A program made the translations under genes and the position numbers. The notes under the pieces are model-generated. The model was not told the origin of the DNA and searched no databases. It saw nothing but the letters and a program-made list of their open reading frames with translations. A stretch of 35,803 nt of DNA from Parachlorella kessleri (taxonomy: Eukaryota > Chlorophyta > Trebouxiophyceae > Chlorellales > Chlorellaceae): NCBI GenBank assembly GCA_001598975.1, contig BBXU01002767.1, forward strand, positions 1-35,803. The letters run 5' to 3'. Shown here in pieces: positions 1 through 11,600 of this stretch (the stretch's first letter is position 1; every line of letters begins with the position of its first letter).

Positions 1-14
1 CCCCCCACCCCCCA

Positions 15-50
15 ACACACACACACACACACACACACCACCACCACCAC
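15..50. repeat. AC dinucleotide microsatellite grading into ACC repeat
   Basis: About twelve AC units at 15-38 are followed by ACC trinucleotides to about 50. On the minus strand this is a TG-rich tract inside the xylose isomerase intron that leaves the window after the exon ending at 273. I see no coding sequence for the expected last XI exon between 1 and 272. Confidence 0.9.
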
Positions 51-272
51 CCACCCACCCGCCTACACGTACACGCCACCAGTGCCCCCCACCCTAACCT
101 CCCAAGCACCCCACCCTACCCCACCCACCCACCACCCACGTCACCAGGAACATCTCGCCTCCAGTGATCCTAACAGGACACTTGCTCAAACAAACAAACT
201 GAAAGACGGGAGAGCAGCACATCCCAGTCCTAAACCTTTCCTCCCCCTGCCCAGCAGCACCGCGGTACTCAC

Positions 273-3200
273 CTGCCGATGCGGTCGTCAAAGTACGAGC
301 TGTACCGCTCGCGGCGCATCTTGTCCAGCTCGCCCTCCTCGATCATCCTGGCAGCGTTCCGGAGCCCTCGTGCCATGGCATCCATGCCGCTGATGTGGCC
401 GTAGAACAGGTCTGCAGGATCAGAGGGCAAGAGGCTGAGAACTGACACAGCGTTCAGAAGTGAGCAGGGTCATGCATGGAGGATGGCTGGAACTTGCAGC
501 ATCTATGAGTGGAGCATGGTTCGGTAAGAAGTCACAGCTGGATGTTGAAGCACCCATGCAGCACACGCACTCTTTGCAGCCAAGCCAAGCCGGCAGCGTA
601 CGGAGCATAGGGAAAATGGGGACGCAGGCAGTTAGAGGCTGACAAGCATGATCCACAAGTAGGCCAGGATCCACGGTTTTGCTTCCATACAACTTGACAT
701 CCTGCGCCTCCCTACTAAATACTACTCACTTCAGTTGCACATTGGAACTACACATGCCTTCTGATAGCCCCAGTCATGGGGCCATCAGTGCAGCATGGCC
801 TGATGTTGGTGCACTGTTACACATGATTAGCCTACAAGCCCATGTTTGGCCCCCAATCATGCTGGATCACTTACCCTCCAGAGAAATGGATTCACGCCGC
901 AGCTTGGCATCAAAGTTGATGCCCCCTGCACAGCACAGCCCCTCAAACTAAAGGACCCTCCCAGCACAATCATGGCCTACACCACACAACCCATCGCCCA
1001 CCGCAGCACACAGGGGTCTACTCCTTTCCTCCCGCACAAACTCTCGTCCACAATGCAGCTTAAGGTTCTTATGCTTGCCCCACACAATGCCAACTTGTCA
1101 TACGGGATCGGCTGAGCGAGCAGGCGGGCGGCAAACCTCCCCGCCTTGAGCGGGGCAAGCCGGATGGCTGGATGCAGAGCATCCATGGATCTGCTACCCA
1201 CCTGGAGCCAGGCCTCCCTGCTTCAGGATCACTTCCATGACTAAGGTTGCTGTCTTGGCATCCGTCAGGAACTGGTCCGTGTCCCACCCCACCTGCACCA
1301 GGTGGCGCCAGCGGGGCCTCTCACTGCCACCTTCCATCTCACTGCAATTCGGCCTGCTGCCTTGATGTCACCACCTCACCACAAGTTGCAACCACAGCTC
1401 ACTGCATACACTGGACGTCCATGGGGCCAGCAGCATTCATGGGAAGGCAAGAGTGCTGAGCTCCACAGCTCCCATCACATGAATAACTGGGTGCTTGGAA
1501 GCTGCCAGCTGGATCCTGTGCGACATCCTCCCCCAGGCAGCCCCGTGATGGGGTTTCCTTTGTTATTTGAAACAAGGCATAGACCGATCTTAGAGTGCGT
1601 GGCAGGTGACCGGAAAGCAATGGGGCCTGCGGGCATGTTCAGTTGCCGTGGTCCCTTGATACGTCTCCCATACACTTAGGGAGGGAAGTCTCCTTTCCGT
1701 GTGTCTTGGATACAGGCGCCACCAAACGAGTAATGAGCCAGGGTCCTAGCTAGCCACGCATACCTACCAAGTGCAAGGTGTTGTGATGGTTTTCATTGGC
1801 AAGCAAAGCGTGCCCTTTCGCAGGAACAAGCCAGCCCCCACCTGTGGGTCCCCCGTGTTGGCGTCCAGGCTGCCCAGCACTCCAAAGGCGGATGCCATCG
1901 CGGCCTCGTGCTCACAGGAGTGTCCAGCCAGGGTCGCGTGGTTGCACTCCAGGTTGAGCTGCAGGCATGGGGAGCAGTCAGGTACTACTAATGTAGGGTG
2001 GGTGCCCTGATGGGCCACACAACAGTGGGCAGCAGCAGACAATCAGAGGGGCAGTGGATGTGCAAGACCAAAGTGCGGGTGTGCATGAGGGTCCACCCAA
2101 CAGTGGCCAGCTAGATTGGCACGGCTGCGACAATCCAGCTGCAGCAACACTGTAACACAGTCAAAGCAGCTTGAGCGAGGGGGCTGGACTAGCGAGGGGC
2201 GAGTCTTGACCTGGTAGCAAGGCAACCGCTCCGAGTTTTTGAGGGCAATTGAAACGGCTTGACCAGGGGGCTTGGCGAGGCAAGGGGGATGCAATGAACC
2301 AGCAAACTGACAGTGGTAGCCTCAGTCACATGCCCGTCATCCTCACATCAAGACTGTGTACCTCCCCACGAGCTTTTGGAGGGTTCAAGCCCTGCTCCAG
2401 GTCTCTGCCCAGACTGAAGCACTAGCTGTAACAGCACCTAGGCCTCCCTCTCCGACCCAGGCGCCAAAAGCCCCCAAGGCACGCTTGCCTTGAACTCCTT
2501 GTCCAACCCATTGCGCAGCAGGAAGGCGGTAGTTGTCGCCACGTCAAAGTCGTACTGGTGCTTGGTGGGCTCCTGCAGGGAGTTTGAAAAGAAAGGGAGG
2601 CATCGCTGACTGTTTTTTCGCTGCACCTCTTTGGTTTGTCCTGCAGGAGGAGGGGGACACTGGCTGAATCCTAACACGCAACACTACCTAGGAGCCAGAC
2701 CTAGCTCGACTCCCCAGATTCGTGTGTAGGTTGCTGCCATGGCACCAGCCCACAGCACAGCACAGCACAGCACAGCACGGCGGTGCGCGGCGTGGCGCGG
2801 CAGACCTGTGGCTTGGGCTCCAGCAGCAGCTGCAGGTTGTAGTTATTCTTCTTATTCCAGGCGGACGCCATACGCATGAAGCGCCCCAGGTTGTCCATCT
2901 CCAGAGTAAGGTTGGTATTCAGCAGGGTGTGGTAGCCCTCGCGGCCTGCACAGCATGGCAATGGAAACGGGTTGCAGAGGCCCATCACATGGCCAGCTAG
3001 GTTCCTGCAGATGCCAGGCTGGTGGCCAGCAGAGTGTGTAGTAGCCCTCATCGCCTGCAGGAAGGAATGACTATGGAGTTAGCAGTGCACAACGACATTG
3101 TAGTCCAGCTCCAGCACTAGATTAGTCATCAGCAGGGGTGCCGTAGCCCTCACGGCCTGCAAGCTGTCAAGTATCAAGCTTCTTTGCGCAGCGGTTGCAG

Positions 3201-5781
3201 GGGTTAACAGAACTGCCAGCGGCACCATCCGTCACCATATGCAAGCCGGAGCACTGGCGAGGGGACAGAAGGAACCAGCGTGGTGCACTGGAGACTCATC
3301 TCATCCTTCCCCTCCTCAAAACACACACGTGTTCCTCCACACGCCAAACCTTCCGAGCACCATAGGATGCACTTGACAAGGACCGTGCAGACACTCACCT
3401 CCCCAGAACACGTAGTTCTCTCCTCCCAGCTTGTGTGTGACCTCCATAGCCTTTTTCACTTGGGCCGCGGCATACGCAAAGACAGAGGCATTGGGGCCTG
3501 CAGCGGGACAGTGGCCACAGGGCGAGTAGTATTATGAGTGAGGCTGCAGCAGTCGCTGCGGCAAGCCATCAGCAGTCATTGCGGCACCTTGGCAACAACA
3601 AATCATGCGCACCTCTCAGCCAGTCGCAGCAGGCGCCATTTGAGCACGGCTGTCTCTTCAATACCCATCACTGTGAAGGCGGTTCTCTCCAACTGGTGGT
3701 GTTTGATAAGCAGACACGCCTCCTGCACCACACTAGCACGAACTACCGGGTCCCACGGCAGAAGATTACTAAAGCGGCATGGCGCATGACTCACTGGTAG
3801 CGGCCCCATGCATGTAGCGTGGGTGCTTGAACAGGTCTGCTGTGCCCCACAGCGTCTTCACGCCGGTCGACTTCTGCAGCTCCGCGGCATGGTCCGTCAG
3901 CTGGTCTAGCCACAGGTTGGTCTCGGAGAGGCTGGCGCCAACGGGCGAGATGTCCCTGCAGCGCTCAGCATGCACAGCGTCTCATAGCGCGGCAGGGCAC
4001 ATTGTAGGAGTCCGTCAGCTAGTCAGGGTGAATTCTTCCCTGTAACATAACTACGAGTCCACCATAAAGAGGTCATCCAGGCACGATGCTAGACAGCAAG
4101 TTCATCCCAAGCTGTTATGCATAGCACACCAGATTGCAGTCCCATAACAGTAGTACAGCACAGTGCTGTCCTTACCTGTCGTGGAAGCACCAGTAGCGGA
4201 TTCCCAGCTTGGTGGCCAGCTCAAAGAAGGCCTCCATGCGCCGATATGCCAGCATCTTCTGATCCAGGGCTGCATCCTCCCACGGCCACTTCTGCACGCA
4301 GACAGCCCATTGCAGAAAAGCACTTAACCCCAACCTGTCATACTCATGTGGGTGCGATCCTTCCTACCAAGAACCTACCTGGCCAGTTTGCTATTTGGCC
4401 GCGGAAGTACCCCGCCCCCTGCCCTATCAGGCTTCCACAGAAATCCCGCCCAACCCTTCCACATGCGCATGCCGAGGGTGGACATGAGTCAAGCGTCGCT
4501 ATCTTTCAACCATGCCCAACCACCTGCCAACAAAGAGTTGTGTTCCAAGGGCGCAGAGCCCCCTGCTAACCTTGGTGGGTTGGCCAAAGGGGTCGGAGCC
4601 GTCCCCTCGCATGGTGTGCCAGAAGGCCAGGGCAAACCTCAGCCTGCAGCCAAAGAGCCAAACCCCACATAAGAAGCCTTGTGCCGGATTAGACCTTGCC
4701 AGGAACTCTGTCCATATATCCAGCGCAGGTTCCAAGGCTGCGACAGACAAAAGGCCACCACTCGAAGATGGCAGCAGACCTGAAATCAGGTCACCTCAAC
4801 CGTAGCATGCAATCGGAGATCAAGAGACTGTCAGGGTCCAACTTGCCCTCTGCTGACGCGCTCGTATTCCCTGCTCAACAATCTGGGACCCACTAGATTG
4901 TTGAGCAGGGAGAGAGAGGCAAGACATAGGTTTGACATAAACAGCCCCTAACTTTGTGCCTGCTGCAAGGCACCCGTGCACCCTTGGGCCCCCTCCCTTG
5001 CCATGACTTGCTGCCTTAGTCACCTGTCTGCCGGCTACTTGGCTTACCACTCATGCATGGGCTTCCCCATGACCTCCTCCTCAGCATTGTAGTAGTGAAA
5101 GGACAGCGAGTTCTTGCTGTCTGGACCCTCATACTGCATGCCACACAAGACTCCCAGAAGTTTGCGACCACGCACCTGACGGATAGTGTGAGCCTGCCAC
5201 AGAGGGGCTAGCTCACTGTTGGGAGCCTGGATATTCTGAGCCTTTTGTTTGAGCTGAGCTGACTACGGCACTTCGCCTAACCTCAGACCGGCTGCCTGCC
5301 TGGCAGTCCACCCCAGCCAGCACAGTGGACCACCTCAGCCCCCTGCTCAACTCACCTTGACAGCGGAGAAGCCAGGGAAGTATTCGCCTGTCCAGTTGGC
5401 TTTGAGGGTATCTTCCATGGGCAGGGGCGGGGCATCAGGAGCTATTGGGATGTCAATTACTTTGGGTGCTTCTGCCTCTTTCAAGTCAGCAGGGATCCCA
5501 CAAGCCTCTGGGGCGTCGGGGTTAAGGCATGCATCGCCGTCTGCACACTTGGCTCCTGGCTCAGGCGCGGCAGCAACCCTCGAACCCAACAGCACCTGCA
5601 ACTCCAACAGACCAAGTTGATGCTGTGCAGCACTGTGACAGGCCTGGAGCTTCTACACAGCTGAAAATTCGGTTTCCATCCTGCGGTGATGACGGGACAT
5701 GCACACTCCACATGGCAGGGGAAAAGGGTTGCGCACCGCTGCTACAAGCACAAGGATGCCAAAGGCTGCGGGCTTTGTCAT
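273..5781 (-). CDS. XYLA: Xylose isomerase, plant type with ER signal peptide (3' end off left edge)
   Basis: Interconverts D-xylose and D-xylulose (also glucose/fructose) in a metal-dependent TIM barrel. Exons in transcript order: 5737-5781, 5356-5595, 5048-5133, 4571-4643, 4176-4291, 3795-3955, 3399-3497, 2806-2945, 2489-2572, 1842-1958, 1202-1292, 875-925, 273-411. All phases join and give 480 codons plus two bases; the last exon (roughly 40-50 residues) lies beyond base 1. Active-site blocks are intact: [58 protein letters not shown] and HISGMD, so the catalytic His and the metal-binding Glu/Asp/His residues are present. The 45-base first exon encodes [15 protein letters not shown]. It joins in phase to [14 protein letters not shown], making a classic secretory signal with an AAA-type cleavage site, as in land-plant xylose isomerase. 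I chose the start at 5781 on that basis. Intron 9 has a GC donor, and intron 7 holds two degenerate copies of exon 8. Confidence 0.95.
2488..2489 (-). other. XYLA: GC 5' splice site, XI intron 9
   Basis: On the minus strand exon 9 ends ...TTCAAG and the intron begins GCAAGC. Joining to the acceptor at 1959/1958 gives [15 protein letters not shown], which matches the family without gain or loss of residues. No GT donor restores that frame. The feature marks the last exon base and the first intron base. Confidence 0.9.
2751..2780. repeat. CACAG pentanucleotide tandem repeat
   Basis: Five perfect CACAG units (2751-2775) and a CACGG variant lie in XI intron 8, 26 bases downstream of the exon 8 donor on the minus strand. 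It is probably an unstable simple repeat and no function is implied. Confidence 0.9.
2891..3160 (-). repeat. Three tandem copies of the XI exon 8 start (one real, two decayed)
   Basis: The functional exon 8 start covers 2891-2949, with the acceptor just beyond. Two degraded copies lie upstream on the minus strand, inside intron 7, at about 3017-3061 and 3101-3160. Each keeps a block equivalent to GCCGCGAGGGCTAC with a CAG acceptor-like triplet directly before it. Translated, the copies begin GDEGYYTL and GREGYGTP against the real [10 protein letters not shown]; the second copy has a one-base shift and then a stop. This looks like local tandem duplication of an intron-exon junction. Confidence 0.75.
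4868..4911. repeat. Perfect 17-bp inverted repeat with 10-nt loop
   Basis: The arm at 4868-4884 (TCCCTGCTCAACAATCT) is the exact reverse complement of 4895-4911, separated by ten bases. It lies in XI intron 3, between exons 5048-5133 and 4571-4643, and could form a stable stem in the pre-mRNA. It may be a relic of a small inverted-repeat element; no target-site duplication is obvious. Confidence 0.9.
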
Positions 5782-6782
5782 CGTGGGTTTGCTTCCTAAG
5801 GCCAACGAGCTTCCCGATCGACGTACGAGTTCTTCAATATATCTGTGGCGGCACCGTCCTGTCCTGGCACGTTAAACCGAGCAGAGTTCCTACGGTTTTG
5901 CACAGGAACGTAGTGGATAAATCTTGCACCTGTAGCGAAACGCACTGCCATGTCATGTGTATTCCCAAATCTGATGTGGCGCGGGCGCTTACAAGGAACA
6001 GTCAAGGGAAACGGCCCCCGCAGCAAACCCTTGTGGCAACCCAGGAAAAGTCATGAGGCCAGTCGGAGTTTTGTCAGACTTTTGTCAGATGCCTGGGTAG
6101 CTGAAGCTGTGAGCTCAAGGATGCCACTGTTTCCAAATCTTGCTTCCCTACCCTGTGCTCTGGTAATTGACGCAGCTGTTACCCGCTAAACTGCTGCCGG
6201 ACCCCTTTCTGTCAAGTGTATTCCATCTTTAGGTCTGTGCACAGACGTCAACATAATCTGAATCCCCCCACAGGGCTTGGTGAAGCAATAGTCCTTGCAA
6301 CCATGCAGCTCTTCCGATGCTTGCCTTGCCCACATGTCATAGTACCTGTGCACTCACCGGGCAGAACGCAATCACCATGCCCACATATCCTTCAATTCGT
6401 TGCAAGGCTTTCGAATACACTTTTCCATCGGCAACGATATACATGAACTCTGGCACCAGGCCCTCATTCCGACTGCCACGTTCCTTACCGCACATGATAC
6501 CCACAATGCCAAAAAAACAAGCTTGGTACAGATGTGGGTAAGCCAAGCCCAAGCAAGCATGTTCTATTAGACATGTCACTAGTACTCTCGGCAGCACTGC
6601 TTTCTCCCACAGCATCCACCGGCCGCGCCGCCCATGCAGGCCTATGTTTTCCACGCGTCTGCCAGGCTGCGGCTCTCCCAAAGCACATACCGCGGCTTCA
6701 AGCACATCAGTAGCAATAGCAGCAATTACGCAGAAATCTGCCATGATTTCAGCAGATACATTCCTTCGACAGACCCCAAGCC
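5782..6782. other. Intergenic: XI upstream region and UMP1 3' region
   Basis: About 1 kb between the XI start and the UMP1 stop, both on the minus strand, with no convincing exon. A minus-strand TGTAA at 5993-5989 could end the UMP1 transcript, which would then have a 3' UTR near 790 nt. A 14-base perfect palindrome (GTCTGTGCACAGAC) sits at 6233-6246, next to a segment resembling PP7 intron 8. Open frames here, such as one at 6337-6804, match no family I know and have no splice or homology support. Confidence 0.5.
6169..6229 (+). repeat. Dispersed 61-bp segment, copy A
   Basis: By hand alignment it is about 80% identical, with one gap, to 22920-22981 in the last PP7 intron, in the same orientation. 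Shared blocks include GACGCAGCTG, ACTGCTG and TTCCATCTT. It may be a fragment of an unrecognised interspersed repeat. Confidence 0.6.
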
Positions 6783-7489
6783 TCAGACGATGGGCCGGTT
6801 GCATGGCTTGGTGTCCAGACCCAGCCGCTTCTCCATAGCAGAATGGAGGTCTGTGGCTGAGACCTCCGACTCGCCAGGCAAGTTGAGGTACGAATCGAAG
6901 GAAAAGTCATCTAGCTCGCCAGTCAAGCTCTCAAGCCCTAGGCGGGAGGAGGGTAGGCCTGGAAGCCGCTCAACTCTGCATTACCACATCATATGCCAAG
7001 GTGTAGGCTACTGACGCAATAGCTGACCCGTGAGACACGCCACCAAGACCCAAAAGACCCAGCAAGCCGTCATCCCAGGTTGCACAGAAGCCAGCTTCAC
7101 TCCCTTCTGCTTGAATTGCGAGATAACCAGGGCCAGCAATGGACACAACCTGCCGCCTGCCCACGCGCCTGCCCACGCCCCTGACGACCGGTGAAGACCC
7201 GCCCACTCTGAGGTGGTAAGCCACCGAGTGGACTCGAAGACCTTTGAACGTCGGCTAAAGTGCCTCACTCCCACCTGGAAAGGATCTGCTTCTCGATGTG
7301 CATCCTGGCTGGCAGCGCGCTGCCATAAACGTTCTGCAGCATCTGGAGCCGGCTTCTCTCCCCATCCAGGCCGTGTGCCTTCTGTATACTCTCCACGGGA
7401 TGGCTGCTGCTCACACCATCCTTCAGAGTGGTAAGCCCATCACGAAGTGCGTCGTGGGGCGCTTTCAAAAAGGGCAAGCTGGCATCCTG
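6783..7489 (-). CDS. UMP1: Proteasome maturation factor UMP1/POMP (5' exon unresolved)
   Basis: A small chaperone that guides assembly of 20S proteasome half-mers and is degraded as the first substrate of the finished particle. Two exons are clear on the minus strand: 7275-7489 and 6783-6975, joined at AG|A and ending CNRPIV-stop. Family features include HPVESIQKA, the block NVYGSALPARMHIEKQILSR, and the C-terminal LPGLPSSRLGLESLTGELDDF followed by a YLN..ESE motif and an EKRLGLD tail. The exons supply 135 residues, close to full family length (about 140). The in-frame start must come from an upstream exon. A phase-compatible candidate is 7940-8002 (M at 8002, donor CAG|GTAATC), but its hydrophobic sequence MHLLATSLFGYV is not typical, so I leave the start open. 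The acceptor is a tandem CAGCAG, so usage may vary by one Gln. Confidence 0.85.
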
Positions 7490-8681
7490 CTGAGCACAAA
7501 CGGAAAGATAGTCAGTGATCAGGGCCACAGTGTCCCCAACACCAGTCCCTGCAAAAGTGCTCACCATCTGATCGTAGGAAGTAGCAGGCGCACGTTAACG
7601 TCAGAACTCTGTAAAACTTCTGCTTAAGTACCAGCTTGGGAGCAGCGCTGCTTGTGATGCATCCGGGTCGGAAGACACCCGACCCATGAAGCACAGCAGG
7701 CCCGCCGTGACCATGCAAGGATCGTGAGGCAAATCTGTGTCTCAAAAGATGGTTCTAGGTTCACTTCAAGGGACGAAAAGCAGCTATCTAGCACGCTCCT
7801 GAGGTTTGGGATCGCGCTGGTCCGTCCAGTCTCGCTCTGGGCGGACAGTCTTTGTCGTGCTATGATAGTGGCCCTCCAGCAGCCCCTGGAGCCCACTGTC
7901 AGCTCGCCTAAAGCAAACATGCCAAACAGTCATGATTACCTGTCTGGTCAGCCTTTGCTTAACACACACGTACCCGAACAGGCTAGTAGCCAGCAGGTGC
8001 ATGGCACTACATCTAGCATCTTTTTCCCTCCAAGGGAAGGAGCAGGGCTACCCAAGGCCACCCTGTATGCCTCAAACAACAGTAGGGCAGCTCAACATAG
8101 GACAAGCAGAGACACAGCTATACACATATATGATGTAATGCAGCGAAAGAGGAGCCATAGCGGAGTAATACAAGGACCAAAAAGCAAACAGGCAAGAAAG
8201 CTAATATGTAAGCATTTGTAACTGCCTAACAATAACACACAATATAAGAATTTCAAACACCTAGGGTCGGCTTTGAGCGTACGTGCCACCCCACGCAAAA
8301 TTGCTGCAGCCATAAGTCATGTCATATGACATCCGGTTCTTAGATGCCGCGCTAGGGTGCAAGGGGCGGGCCATTACCTCCGCCACAGACTCCTGGCCCA
8401 GACCTGAGCAAACACTAAAACACAGCTTGTTTCCAAAGCTAAAAGTCACGGTTCTGTAATCAAACCCATTCGAGCCATCAGAGCGACTCCGTCGTCCACA
8501 GCCTGCTAACCGCCCTGGCAAAAGGGAGCGCCCCCCCACCCCGCCAAGCACCTGGGCTGCTGCTGCAAACGCTGCCTAGGACATAGGGGAGTGGTGCCCA
8601 ACTGTCCATGCGACATGTAGAGATACTATCACAGTATGCCAGACTGTCACCCATGTGGCGCAAGTGCCACAGGGACATGGG
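7490..8681. other. Region between UMP1 and AFG1: UMP1 5' exon or promoter plus AFG1 3' region
   Basis: This stretch must contain the UMP1 first exon and promoter and the AFG1 3' UTR. A plus-strand open frame at 7724-8221 has no ATG at its start and no recognisable domain, so I did not call it. A decayed copy of the last AFG1 exon lies at 8474-8579. I see no TGTAA on the minus strand here. Confidence 0.4.
8474..8579 (-). pseudogene. Degenerate copy of AFG1 terminal exon
   Basis: The minus strand carries ALPFARAVSRLWTTESL followed by a stop. It is clearly related to the true AFG1 C-terminus RFAFARAVSRLWEMQSPLYL (8682-8888). Upstream, the similarity continues in a different frame (AAQVLGGVGG against TAQALGGAEE), showing a frameshift. 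It lies about 240 bases downstream of the real exon and is probably part of the 3' UTR. It could also act as an alternative last exon, since a CAG acceptor-like site precedes it. Confidence 0.7.
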
Positions 8682-11600
8682 TCAACTCCTGGGCCGCGAG
8701 CTGAGGTACAGGGGCGACTGCATCTCCCACAGCCTGCTGACTGCCCTGGCGAAAGCAAAGCGCTCCTCAGCGCCGCCCAGCGCCTGGGCCGTGGCCAGGG
8801 CTGCCTGGGGAGTCGCAGCCACGGGGGCCACGCCGCCGTCAGCCATGAGGTTGCGGCGCAGGCGGGAGCCCTCCACTGCCGTCTCAAACTGCGCACACCA
8901 GGAGCACCCAAGGTGTTGTCGCCTTGTCAATGTCATTGTTACTGACAAGGAGAAGCAGGTAGTGTTGCTCAGTGCGGATATGCGCCTCAGAAGCAGGGTT
9001 GCTTTTGGAAAAGCCTACAAGCAAGCTAAGCACGGCCTGCACTGCAAGCTTGCCTGGCACCCCACACACCCCAATCTATCCCTCTCAAATCCAGCATCTC
9101 CACGCGTACATCTATGCGTCAGGCCTGCATCTAAGCGTGTGTGTCGCTGCACAGACCCACCACCCATCAAGTACAGCGAGACACATACATAAGCACGGCA
9201 GCCCACCTGTAGCGACTCCATATCGATGATGGGCTCCTCATTGTGTGCCCCTGTGAACAGCTCGTCTGGGGGCACCTCAGCCGAACACACCAGCCGCACT
9301 CGGTGGTTGTAGAGCTCATCAACCAGGGTGATAAACCGCCGAGCGCGGTCGCGAAGCTGCAGAGGCAGAGCACAGAGCCAGAGTGTTAAACAAGGACGGA
9401 CTTAGTGGCAGTGAAAGTCGATTGACTACTGTGAAGGGGCGGCCGGCGCGGTCGAGCAGCGCCAAGGAGGAGCAAAGACCAAGGACTCAGCCCCAAGCAC
9501 GCGGCGTGCACAGCCCTGGAGCCAAGGGTTGGTTACCATGGCTGCTCGTATGGCAAGGCAGTATCCAGGCTCATAAAGCATACCAGCGGGGGCAAAGGAA
9601 GTGCGGCATGCCGCAGATCGCGTCACCGAACCCCCGCTGACCCTCGCATGCCTTGCTATTCACGGCAGCATGCCTTCCACAAAGATAGCGTGGGGCTGCT
9701 GAGTGAGAGCGAATCCAAGTCTCAGCCACCAAGCACATATCACCCCCCACCCCACCCGGCATGCCCACCCACCTTCATGGACATTGCCGGCACCCCCTCC
9801 ACAAACACTGTGTGGAACTGCTGGCTGATGGCAATGTAATCAGCCGCCCCCAGGGGCTGGCCGCACAGCTCCTCAAACTGGAACCAGGCGGCGCGGCCCC
9901 GCCGGCGCCGGACCTCCAGCTGGCGCCCAAACATGACACGCAGCGGCCCGCTGGAGCCATCATCTGCCTGCATGCAGCATGTAAACACACCAGGAAGTGT
10001 TTCAAGCATGGATATAACCATAACAGTGCCAGATCTCCTACACTAAACACATCACTTCAGGAATATTGCGTACCTCATGGCAGCAGCATCAGCAGCTGAG
10101 CCAACTGACGCAACAGCTTGCCTGCACTGGACCCTGGCTCTCCCACTCTCGCCTCAATGCGTGGTCGCTGCCTGGTCCAAGTGGATAAAAGTATGACCGC
10201 TGCTTCCACTGCTGCCCACTGCCGTTGGGTGTGCTGCCAGCAAGAGGCGGCGGCAGGAGCGCCTGCCTGCCCAGCAGCCGCCGGTAGTCCTGCAAAAAAC
10301 TTTCCAGAATGACGGGGGCCCAGCGTGCAAATAGTGCAAGGATGCACATGCCACAAGGCAACCCAATACCTTTGCATCAGCAAGGCTGATGTGCAGTTGG
10401 TCAGCCAGCCTTGCAAGGGGCGCTCAATTGCGCTACCGACATCAAGGCCTGGCAAGCAAAAGCATTTGCCAGAAAGCTACACAGAAAATGATATACTGGG
10501 CAACAAAGACCGTGGACGTTGACTCCCTCGTGTACTCCAGCTCAACGCCGCTGTCCTCCTGCCACGCCGCCTTCCGCCCCATACATTACCACCACATTCT
10601 TGGGAGACAAACCCTAGACACTAGGGGAGAAACCACAAACGCACCTGCTCAGCGTCCAGCTGCACTATGTCACAGGAGGCCAGGAGCCGCTCTATGTAGT
10701 GGTTGAAGATGTCCTCATGCAACCCGCGCCTGCAGCACCAATCACTCGCTGTTGCGGCAGCCCACACCCCATTGACACGCTACCACACTGGTGGGCCAGC
10801 TGGGAAGAGGGGCACCGTGCATCTGCAAGCTCCCCATCAGCAGTCACACATGTAGCTTTGCCCGCCAGCCACACATGTCCAACCGTGGTCTGCCCCGCGC
10901 ACTTGCTCATCCATGAGGGCCCTCGCCTGGGAAGCAGGTCCAGCACGCAGCCCTTACTCATAAGCACACAAAGCGATAACTTTGCATATTACGATCCCGG
11001 TGTGCCTTGTTCGCCATGGCCACTACCTCATAGGCTTGTGGAGACCAACAGGGAAGAACTTGGCGCTACTCAGCACCCAGGTGCCCCCTTGCCAACATCG
11101 CGCATGTCTTGTTTACAGGCGCGCGTGCAGAAACTAGGTTCCAGGGAGACCTTTTCTGAGTGCCCTGGATTTACCTGTTCAGCTCCCAGGGGGCCCTGTT
11201 GGACGTGGCCACCACCACACAGCCCTCGTCCATGAGTGCTTCCATCAGGCCCTTGAGCGCCACTATGTTGAACACGTCATCTGACTGCATTGTAACGAGG
11301 TTGCATGCCCATTACTACAGCGGTGGTACCAAGGTCAAGTTGGGTGCTCTGCGCAAGGCAAGGAGCCATGGCATACAGTCTTGCCAGCCAGGGAAACTGC
11401 ATGCTAACAGGCAAGCGGCTAGATTTGTACGCAGGCTAGACTGTAGGACTGTGCCCCATCACAATGCCCATGGTGTCCTTTCAATATTATGGCAGGCAAT
11501 GCCGCGGTTGCAAGGGACCAGCCACGCGTTGCAGCGCCCAGAGCGCCACAGTGACTCATTCCCACCAGCGCACTTACGCACCTGCACCTCGTCGAAGCAC

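Noticed and set aside
6337..6804. Minus-strand 155-codon open frame downstream of UMP1
   Set aside because: It overlaps the UMP1 stop in another frame, has no family motif or splice support, and is likely 3' UTR.
7724..8221. Plus-strand 165-codon open frame ending in a TGTAA-containing stop context
   Set aside because: It begins with GTG, has no recognisable domain or splice partners, and lies antisense to the expected UMP1 5' region.
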